This document shows, in pieces, positions 56,111 to 64,000 of a stretch of 64,000 bases of DNA. The stretch is from Mytilisepta virgata. Taxonomy: Eukaryota > Mollusca > Bivalvia > Mytilida > Mytilidae. The stretch covers positions 8,616,255 through 8,680,254 of the forward strand of contig CM051512.1 in NCBI GenBank assembly GCA_028015205.1, given 5' to 3'. How positions within the stretch are numbered: the first letter of the stretch is position 1; each line of letters starts with the position of its first letter. Under the pieces are notes generated by a model. That model was given only the letters and a program-made list of their open reading frames with translations, was not told the DNA's origin and did not search any database. The position numbers were made by a program, and so were the translations under genes.

Positions 56111-56276
56111 CAAGAACTAATTAGTCACGCTGTGTCTAAACAGGATATTTGACAACTGTTTAAATTATTCTGCGGAAAATCGATAATAAATCTAGGTTAA
56201 TGTGGTTAAACCATGCACCCACGAGACATGAAATGATATATTTCAGACGAATACATGTGTACTGATTATAGAATAA

Positions 56277-56282
56277 TTTATT
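56277..56282 (-). promoter_or_regulatory. Poly(A) signal of the cysteine-rich peptide gene
   Basis: AATAAA on the minus strand, 118 nt after the stop codon. Confidence 0.55.
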
Positions 56283-56399
56283 CTAAAAACTAAATACAAA
56301 AGTACATGTGTTTGATAATTAATAAAAGTAGAAAATTAAATGATTAACAGAAAAAAATAATATTTAAGATTTCTATTTTGAAATTTGTTATGGCTTCCT

Positions 56400-56675
56400 C
56401 TAATTCAATATATATTCTAACATTTGCCCCATGTTACATTTGCTCCATGTTGACCCTACATCACACCACTTGTAGCTTTCTCCATGGTAGTCACAGGAAC
56501 CTACACAGCAGTAGTCCCAGTTACCGTTGCAGTCTGTATAGCACCATCGGTAAGAATAACCATGAAATGCACAGGGAGATTTATGACATTGTTTGCCCGT
56601 AGCGGTAGTTGTTTGATCCTGTTCACTGCCAGCCAATAACATACAAACGATGATCAAAATCTGCAACCTTTTAAT
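56400..56675 (-). CDS. Cysteine-rich peptide exon 2
   Basis: 276 bp, 91 codons plus TAG. Strong polypyrimidine acceptor. An alternative is a start at an in-frame ATG upstream (56720), which would read through the acceptor and give a poorer leader. Confidence 0.75.
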   Translation of the reverse strand: MKRLQILIIVCMLLAGSEQDQTTTATGKQCHKSPCAFHGYSYRWCYTDCNGNWDYCCVGSCDYHGESYKWCDVGSTWSKCNMGQMLEYILN

Positions 56676-58521
56676 CTGAGAAAGAAAGTGTAGAATAATA
56701 CAATCAACATTTGACACCACTTTTGCTTTCTCGTGAAAAAAATATTTGAAAAACCGTTAGAAAACTCTAGATTAAGTAATCTCATATAAAAACAAAAACA
56801 AAAACAAAAGATTTGAGACCTTGCAGATTTTCTATTTACCAATTTTTGTTTTAATTATGCCCTTTATAACATTAACTTTGAACACTTTATATTAAATTGA
56901 TTTATTGGTGCTACTTTCAATGTAATTGGCTTAATCGTGGCAGACAATTTTCATTGGTTGAGTAAGCCGGGAATCCAGAGAGAACCAATGAACTTTTACT
57001 GGAAAACTGTCAATAAGTTAACCTCGCCACGAGCTGGGTGTTGTCAGAATGGTGATCATTAGTAGTAAAACTAACTCTTTACAACTGTCCTAAACTGTAA
57101 GAAGAATTGTTCTAGAATGATTCTAGAATTTTCATTCTGTCACTTTTAGAAACGTTTATGACATCATGTGTCCTGACCTAGAACAGTTCTGGGCAGTTCT
57201 AACCTAGAATCATTTATGACAGTTCTATCGTAGAACCATTCTGGACGGTTCTACATCAGAAACATTTATGACAGGGTTGGTTATACCCTAGAACCGTTCT
57301 AGAATGGATTAAAGTCAGTTTTATTGGAAATAATTATGATAATCAATAGACGTTTTAAGATCAAATAAATAAACTCAATGTCTATAAAATAATTCCCACT
57401 TTTTTCAAATTTCCCTATACAATTCATATAAAACTTCTTTTTTCCAAAATAGTGATGTTATTTCTTATCCTATTTTTTTTATTTGAATTATTAACGATTC
57501 CGAATTCTGGAGAAATCATTATTTAAACACAAATAAAATTTTACGCATGTCTAAATTATATTTAAAGTAAAATATTGTTAAAATGAATAGTTTGTATTTA
57601 TATTACATGTATTTTAAAAACAGACAAAAAATAACGTCAAGACAAAATTTTGAAAAAATGTGGTTTTCTATGAAATATATAAATTTCCAAGAAATAACTC
57701 AATTATGGGCATTGAATGTGTGAAGGTTAATTAATTTATATTACTTTTTGTAGAAATTGCATTTTTATGCTCTGGAATTATAGTTAACTGGCTTCACAAT
57801 TAACATCAAAACTTGCAGGTTATGAAATCACAAATGCAGTCAAAACATCCCAATCTCTGTATGTTGAACGATTTTAATTGCTGTGTATGTCATTAATAAA
57901 ATGTTGAAATTTCCTGCCATATTCTTTATTGATTATTTTGTTTTAATATAATCACTGATAATCATAATGAATGAAAAAAAGTCATAATTTGATATTCATA
58001 TATAATTTATTTTCATTGTGACATTACCTCCCAATATTACATGGTAAAGTAGGTCAGTCTTCACAGATAGAATAGTTGAGAGGTTAGAACTAACAACCCA
58101 GGAAAATAAAAAATGTATTGAAATTTACACAGTTGATGTGTGTGCCTTTACTGCACGACAAGGTACCATATAATAAATTGGTTTAAAGAATCAAACCGAA
58201 AACGGCCTTACGATAAAGATTCCTATACACGTATGTGTCGGGTTAGTACCTGTTAAGTGAATACAGAACTTTTTTTTTACATATTATGGAAGTGGTCGGC
58301 TGAAAAACAAGAAGAAAAATACCAAAAAAAAACTGATTTTTTAAATTGAAAGTTTAATTGAAAAACTAAATTGTTCCATTTGAATAATTTCAAAAAAATC
58401 TTTTTACGGTTTTAATATTAAAATTTTAATACGCTTGTATTATTTGTAGCTACAATTTACAGATTAAAAATCTCAAGGCCGACAATATGCTCTTTTTCTA
58501 CATAAAACAGAAACTTACCAT
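56400..58521 (-). CDS. Secreted cysteine-rich peptide, 92 aa, two exons
   Basis: Join (minus): 58521-58519 and 56675-56400. The first coding exon is just ATG, followed by the perfect donor GTAAGT. The second begins after CTTTCTTTCTCAG. The spliced start MIKRLQILIIVCMLLAGSEQ is a clean signal peptide, which the unspliced frame lacks. The mature part (about 20-92) has nine cysteines (31, 36, 46, 50, 57, 58, 62, 72, 81). Two imperfect modules, CAFHGYSYRWCYTD...WDYC and CDYHGESYKWCDVG...WSKC, share C-x2-HG-x-SY-x-WC. I recall similar W-C modules in animal secreted proteins but cannot name the family. Size and signal fit a venom, defence or matrix peptide; function is unknown. Confidence 0.65.
57100..57310. 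repeat. TTCTAGAA-type motif cluster in the cysteine-rich gene intron
   Basis: TTCTAGAA or GTTCTA/TAGAAC motifs repeat about ten times (for example TTGTTCTAGAATGATTCTAG near 57108). Some resemble heat-shock element half-sites (TTC/GAA), but spacing is irregular. Confidence 0.55.
58519..58521 (-). CDS. Cysteine-rich peptide exon 1 (ATG only)
   Basis: ATG immediately followed by GTAAGT (58518-58513). A TATAA box sits about 47 bases upstream, implying a 5' UTR near 20 nt. Confidence 0.55.
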
Positions 58522-58567
58522 TTCTGTATGTGTAATTCAAATTTTGCAAATTTCGCTATTCGATATC

Positions 58568-58572
58568 TTATA
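58568..58572 (-). promoter_or_regulatory. TATA box of the cysteine-rich peptide gene
   Basis: Minus strand CATATAAGATA about 47 nt before the ATG. Confidence 0.5.
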
Positions 58573-58599
58573 TGAGTGGAGTGCAGTGGCGAACACAGA

Positions 58600-59142
58600 T
58601 TTGTCTTTTATATGGCCAGTGTAATCACGTGTTCATTTTTTAAGTATACGTCCGTTATAAGTATATGTACACGTATCAATTCATTTTAAAGTTGTTACTA
58701 AAATTAAAATTATTGAACAAAACCACAATCAAACCCATCACATAGATTGCCTCGATTGTTGCGAGGTGGTAAAACTGACAATTTTGTCCAAATATTTAAT
58801 AAACATGTAAACCTACTCGTTGCATTTGTTTCAAAGGTAAACTTTGAACTCCTAGTTATATGCAAGTACGTTGCAATGTTATTAAGTCTAAGTAGGATTT
58901 TCTTATTAATTTATCTATTTTCAGACGAAACCTGCCATACATATATATATAATTTCAGTCGGTTAATTGTATGAATTAGAATGAAATTATTTTCCTCTGA
59001 ATTTTCTGTCCATAGATGGCGTTATAGGTTATGTGCCTCTGTGTGATTTGGCTGTTAAATCTTTCAAATAGACAGGGACTATTAGTTCGGTCACGTAAAT
59101 TTTCACTATCTCTGGTCATTTAAATTACTTGTGGATTCAGTC
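58600..59142. other. Upstream region, nothing recognised
   Basis: No supported gene; the 75-codon frame at 58747-58974 has no motif. Confidence 0.4.
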
Positions 59143-60427
59143 ATGGATAAATAGGGTGAATCAGACATATCATTGAGAACGGTTTCAAATGCTGTAAATC
59201 AACAGAGTAAAGATATTGAGGCGGTTATTGATGCCAAAGTGACGGAGAAAATAAGAGTTTATGGGTGCTAATCAGTTAATGAAGTCACAAGTTAAGAGCT
59301 TAAAACTGATGCTACTTATAAATGGAAATATGAAGTAATCAGATCCAATTTACCTTTAATGCTGAAATTCTTGAAGATCCTGTTCAGACTTTGTGGGCCA
59401 TTGACAATGGGAAAATTGATTATGCACGGGATTTGATGTCTTCCAGTATTGATAAAATGAAGTACCGTAATAAGCTTAATTAAAATGTTAATTTACCTGA
59501 CACCTCTGAGGAAGGTTGGGACACCGCTAGGCAATACGACGCCAATCGTATTGCAAGTGATTCAGATGATGAAGCTAAAATTATCCCAGCTGACAATAGA
59601 GCCGTCCACAAGAAGAAAGCGAAGGCTAAGCAGTCTTTATTAGGACAGGTTCCCTTTCTTGGGCATCAGCCACCTTGGTACTACGTAATGCCCTTCAACA
59701 AGGTTTCAACGCTGGAAAGACGCAGAAAGGACAATGCTACTCGTGGTTACTACCCACATTACAGGTCCAGCTGTCCATACGTCAATAGTAGTAAACCAAC
59801 TACTCAAACCAGGCCACAGAGAATATTGGAAAGATGATTTATTTTTTAAATTATCCTGAATTTTCAGGAAGAGATAACTATATTGATTGTAATCTGACAA
59901 ATTATTATTATGAATATGAAATAGGTCAATTGGATATTATTGTTAAGGGTAAACTTTGCACGAACATTCAATTTTGGATTGATATTGGTGCGCCGAAATT
60001 TATTTTAGATTCTATATGAGACTGCTATATTTTGCCTTTTGATTCAAATCCAATATCAGTTTGCTTGCATAATAATTTGTCAGCTTTAAATCATACAGAT
60101 TTTGTCGACACGGCTATTATTGATTTATTGAATATAGGTTTAATTATGGAGATGTCAGACATCCCCTTTGTTGTGTCTGTTCAGTCAAGCGGCAAAAAAC
60201 GTTTAATATTAGATCTGAGAGAAGTTAACAAAAATTTATTGAAGCAGAGTGTCAAATTTGAAGACATGCGTATTGCTAAGCATTATATTACTTCCAACTC
60301 ATACATGTTTAAATATGACGTACATTCTGCATTTCACCATATTGATTTTTTCCGCCTCATATTAAATATCTTGGTTTTGCTTTGGAGTTTAACGGAATTA
60401 AAAGGACAAATATACCTAAGGAGCAAT
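59143..60427 (+). pseudogene. DIRS-like retrotransposon relic (Gag and RT fragments)
   Basis: Broken frames give a Gag-like region (AIDNGKIDYARDLMSSSIDK near 59400, then GWDTARQYDANRIASDSDDE near 59517), then FWIDIGAPKFILDSI (59972) and an RT start. RT shows SVQSSGKKRLILDLREVNK (near 60176), KFEDMRIAKHY and KYDVHSAFHHIDF (60312). A frameshift near 60350 leads to HIKYLGFALEFNGIKR. The sequence stops at 60427, where a Penelope-like fragment begins. GKKRLILDLR and YHHID-type motifs are typical of DIRS RT. Tyrosine recombinase and methylase parts are absent. Confidence 0.75.
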
Positions 60428-61650
60428 AAAAAAAAACGTAATCCATTGGACAGACAAACCCGGGAAGAAAAATGAACAATCACAAGCACAACAAATAAAC
60501 ACAGAAAACTAAAAAACAATGAACAACACGAACTCCTATAAAAACCAGGAGTGAACCCAGGTGCTCCGGAAGGGTAAGCAGTTCCTGCTCCGTATACGGC
60601 ACCCGTCGTGAAGTTCAACAAAGTCAATCAGGGGGAAGTCACAAATCGGTGGAGGCACATGAAAGGGTACGACAGTGGGAACAGGTCCAATATCATTTTA
60701 GATATTGGAACACTGTAATGGTCAATCAATTCGTGATGACGACCGTAAAATTTCCTAAGTGATGACATCAACTTTTTTCCCTGATAAAACCCTGGTTAAG
60801 AAGCTTTTGTGACAGCAGTAATCCTCTTTGTCGAAAGTCAGGGTAACTCACGCATGCCCTTGAAAATCGGATAAGCTGAGAAACGTAGACGCCATATGCA
60901 GGCGATGCTGGTATATTGCTACTCAAGAAGGGAAAATTAACAATAGGAAAGTTGAAGTCATCACATTTGTCATAAAGTTTTGTCTTCAAACGTCCCTCAT
61001 AATCTATTTCAAGAAACAAATCCAAATATGAGGCGGACTTTGGAGTATCTGTAGTATCCTTAATTTCAAGCTCACTGGGGTAGATAAGATGTAGAAAGCC
61101 TTGGAATTTGTCGTTATTTAACGACAACACATCATCTATATAACGAAAAGTGAAGTTAAAGGATTGGGCTAGTTTCTTTTTGTTTTCACGTAGTAGCCCT
61201 TGAATGAGGTCCGCTTCATATGTGTATAGAAACAGATCGGCGAGGAGAGGAGCACAATTGGTTCCCATTGGAATGCCGATGGTTTGTTGAAAAATTAGAC
61301 CGCCAAATTTAACGAATATTATATTGTCTATGAGAAAATCTTACATGTCTGTAATTTCATCTTCAGAATACTTTTTGTCAGAATCAGAGTAGTTCTTCAC
61401 GAAATAAGCCTTTTCTCTACCTAGAACAAGAAATTTATACCTGCGTGTCCCATTTTTCTTGAAAAAAAATTGATGAACTAGTTGCTTTAAGCGATCTTTT
61501 TAATTGGGAATGTGGTATGGTAGTGTAGATTGTAGAGAAGTCGAATGTTTTTATGCTATTGCATGTAGCCAAAGATTTTGATTTTAGATATTTAAGTAAA
61601 TTTTTAGAGTTTTTAAGAATCCACATCTGATTGACGCCAAAAATACCCTA
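60428..61650 (-). pseudogene. Penelope-like RT relic, antisense to the DIRS relic
   Basis: On the minus strand: TFDFSTIYTTIPHSQLKRSL (about 61550), a frameshift, YFVKNYSDSDKKYSEDEITD, a stop, GIPMGTNCAPLLADLFLYTY (from 61278), FTFRYIDDVLSLNN with the YIDD box, and FNFPIVNFPFLSSNIPASPA; the last open part is 61268-60768. The noncoding tail runs to a poly-A-like end at 60428-60436 against DIRS sequence. The same family as the relic at 3598-4199, but less decayed. No endonuclease domain. Confidence 0.75.
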
Positions 61651-62204
61651 CAAAAATTCCGTAGACAGTATTCAGCTATGTTTAAAGAATATCTATTTTG
61701 TTCACATATCTGCTAAAATCTTCATTAGAATGTGTAGCTTTGAAGACTGTAGTAAAGGGAAAAGAAACAATTCAAGGAAATCTTAAACTTATTACAGTGC
61801 ACCGGATTGTAGCTTTTTGTAACGGATACGTGTTTCATACTTATATCAAAGATTGTTTCCGTACAGATAATTATATAATGTTCAGAACATCCGAGTTCTT
61901 TTATCAAAGGAAACCATATACATGCATCTTGATTTTCCCCTTATACAGGAAACATAATGTATAGTTGTTTTGTTGTAATGACATTTACTCAAATATTTTT
62001 TCTTTAAAAACAATAAATAATAAGATATTAGAAAACGGGAGAGTATTGGAAAAAAAAATGTTATAGTCAATCCGAGAAAACCAAAATATAAAATAACAAA
62101 GGAACAAGGTCAATAATATGAAAAAAACAAATGGATAAATAAAACTTGAAAAATAATTTAGACAATTTTTAATCGAAACGCAGGTTACCCTCAATCTTAC
62201 TGGA
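61651..62204. other. Spacer before the ribozyme array
   Basis: Nothing recognised apart from AT-rich sequence. Confidence 0.4.
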
Positions 62205-62252
62205 AAAATAACAATCCAAAGATACCAATATTAGATATAGTAAATTTATACT

Positions 62253-62299
62253 ATGCTGTATACGACGCATTTCAAGGAGTTACCTCTCATCAGCAGCAT
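62253..62299 (-). ncRNA. Type I hammerhead ribozyme, unit 1
   Basis: Minus strand: AUGCUG (stem I) - CUGAUGA - GAGG UAACU CCUU (stem II) - GAAA - UGC GUC GUA (stem III hairpin) - UA - CAGCAU (stem I). All core bases are present. Predicted cut is after AUA, between 62259 and 62258. Confidence 0.85.
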
Positions 62300-62630
62300 T
62301 AAAACCGAAACATGTGGAAGACCAAAAACCAAACTTATATTAAACAAGAAGTACTCAACCAAAAATACCGAAATAGGAAGCCAAATTTCAGCTAAGGAGA
62401 TCTACCATGTGCATTACAAGGAATGAACCCTTAGTATTTCTATTATTTTTGAATTTTGCTAAATACTGATAATTTCTGTAACAAATCAATGAATAATCAT
62501 GTCAGACAAGTCTGACGACTGGGTTGGCGAATACCCTCGGGGACCTAGGGTCCACCAGCAGAGGCATCATCCCAGGAGTTTCAAAATAACAATCCAAAGA
62601 TACCAATATTAGATATAGTAAATTTATACT

Positions 62631-62677
62631 ATGCTGTATACGACGCATTTCAAGGAGTTACCTCTCATCAGCAGCAT
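62631..62677 (-). ncRNA. Type I hammerhead ribozyme, unit 2
   Basis: Same sequence as unit 1, 378 bp on. Confidence 0.85.
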
Positions 62678-63008
62678 TAAAACCGAAACATGTGGAAGAC
62701 CAAAAACCAAACTTATATTAAACAAGAAGTACTCAACCAAAAATACCGAAATAGGAAGCCAAATTTCAGCTAAGGAGATCTACCATGTGCATTACAAGGA
62801 ATGAACCCTTAGTATTTCTATTATTTTTGAATTTTGCTAAATACTGATAATTTCTGTAACAAATCAATGAATAATCATGTCAGACAAGTCTGACGACTGG
62901 GTTGGCGAATACCCTCGGGGACCTAGGGTCCACCAGCAGAGGCATCATCCCAGGAGTTTCAAAATAACAATCCAAAGATACCAATATTAGATATAGTAAA
63001 TTTATACT

Positions 63009-63055
63009 ATGCTGTATACGACGCATTTCAAGGAGTTACCTCTCATCAGCAGCAT
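63009..63055 (-). ncRNA. Type I hammerhead ribozyme, unit 3
   Basis: Same core; the unit's one substitution lies just outside the 47-nt motif. Confidence 0.85.
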
Positions 63056-63386
63056 TAAAACAGAAACATGTGGAAGACCAAAAACCAAACTTATATTAAA
63101 CAAGAAGTACTCAACCAAAAATACCGAAATAGGAAGCCAAATTTCAGCTAAGGAGATCTACCATGTGCATTACAAGGAATGAACCCTTAGTATTTCTATT
63201 ATTTTTGAATTTTGCTAAATACTGATAATTTCTGTAACAAATCAATGAATAATCATGTCAGACAAGTCTGACGACTGGGTTGGCGAATACCCTCGGGGAC
63301 CTAGGGTCCACCAGCAGAGGCATCATCCCAGGAGTTTCAAAATAACAATCCAAAGATACCAATATTAGATATAGTAAATTTATACT

Positions 63387-63433
63387 ATGCTGTATACGAC
63401 GCATTTCAAGGAGTTACCTCTCATCAGCAGCAT
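63387..63433 (-). ncRNA. Type I hammerhead ribozyme, unit 4
   Basis: Same sequence. Unit 5 breaks off before its ribozyme. Confidence 0.85.
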
Positions 63434-63761
63434 TAAAACCGAAACATGTGGAAGACCAAAAACCAAACTTATATTAAACAAGAAGTACTCAACCAAAAAT
63501 ACCGAAATAGGAAGCCAAATTTCAGCTAAGGAGATCTACCATGTGCATTACAAGGAATGAACCCTTAGTATTTCTATTATTTTTGAATTTTGCTAAATAC
63601 TGATAATTTCTGTAACAAATCAATGAATAATCATGTCAGACAAGTCTGACGACTGGGTTGGCGAATACCCTCGGGGACCTAGGGTCCACCAGCAGAGGCA
63701 TCATCCCAGGAGTTTCAAAATAACAATCCAAAGATACCAATATTAGATATAGTAAACTTAT

Positions 63762-64000
63762 GAAAAGCGTAATAATTTGAACTACGTTAGTCGTGATGAA
63801 ATTGTGTGAAAATGAGGAAAAATGCGAGCTACTTAACGAATATGTTTGTATGATTTCTAAACTTGATAATTTTGTAGTTCAGCTACAAAACAAAACTGAT
63901 CATCATATAGATAATATATATATATATAAAATTATACGTAGAAATGAAATAGTAGATGTAATAAAGCAAATGGAGAGAACAAAAAAATAATAAATCATTT
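63762..64000. other. Window end, nothing supported
   Basis: The 65-codon frame at 63793-63990 (+) is lysine- and glutamate-rich and could be an exon edge or chance. Confidence 0.3.

Larger units (their letters stand above)
62205..63761 (-). mobile_element. Retrozyme-like tandem array: four 378-bp units with hammerhead ribozymes
   Basis: AAAATAACAATCC recurs at 62205, 62583, 62961, 63339 and 63717, an exact 378-bp period. There are four complete units and about 44 bp of a fifth. Units are almost identical (one substitution seen, in unit 3 near 63062). Each unit has one hammerhead on the minus strand and a GTCAGAC-AA-GTCTGAC palindrome. No long ORF crosses a unit, although 378 is divisible by three. 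The arrangement matches retrozymes, noncoding elements that replicate through ribozyme-cut circular RNAs. Confidence 0.85.

Overview
The window looks like nuclear DNA of a marine bivalve, most likely a mytilid mussel. It is AT-rich and gene-poor, its genes are intron-rich with GT-AG junctions, and it is crowded with interspersed repeats, fold-back elements, Penelope-like and DIRS-like relics, hammerhead-ribozyme repeats and SINE-like copies. The species call is inference from repeat content remembered from mussel sequence; no search was run.

The core (about 15-43.5 kb) is a divergent pair of paralogous nine-exon genes whose exons I joined by hand. Gene A is on the minus strand (26627 down to 15145, 397 aa). 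Gene B is on the plus strand (33870 to 43268, 378 aa). Both keep an open frame through eight introns, with identical intron phases (0,1,2,1,1,1,1,0). Each encodes a signal peptide, an astacin-fold domain, a short linker and a C-terminal MAM domain. In both, every zinc ligand and the catalytic glutamate of the astacin HExxHxxGxxH motif are replaced, the Met-turn is rewritten and one disulfide is missing. They look like a conserved family of secreted dead astacin-MAM proteins. The two genes also share a collinear proximal promoter: CACGTG, a TATA-like box and the start-codon context lie at the same distances from the ATG.

A young LTR retrotransposon (43431-48286, minus strand, two 609-bp LTRs identical by eye) has landed about 160 bp after the gene B stop codon, inside the AATAAATAAA stretch that looks like its polyadenylation signal. 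Its single ORF has Gag, protease and then integrase before the beginning of reverse transcriptase. That is an unusual (Gmr1-like) order for a Ty3/gypsy-type element. RT and RNase H are deleted.

To the right, a two-exon gene on the minus strand (58521 to 56400) encodes a 92-aa secreted cysteine-rich peptide whose first coding exon appears to be only the ATG. It is followed by a DIRS-like relic (59143-60427), a Penelope-like relic (60428-61650, minus strand) and an array of four 378-bp units (62205-63761). Each unit carries a complete type I hammerhead ribozyme on the minus strand, which fits the mussel retrozyme class.

The left 15 kb has no gene I can support. It holds a 515-530 bp tandem duplication, a Penelope-like relic with a hammerhead-like motif, one copy of a 400-bp TTAA-ended MITE (the other copy is in a gene A intron), a 71-bp satellite, and a terminal-inverted-repeat element whose core is a 33-bp minisatellite. 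All calls come from reading the sequence; repeat edges are approximate unless stated.
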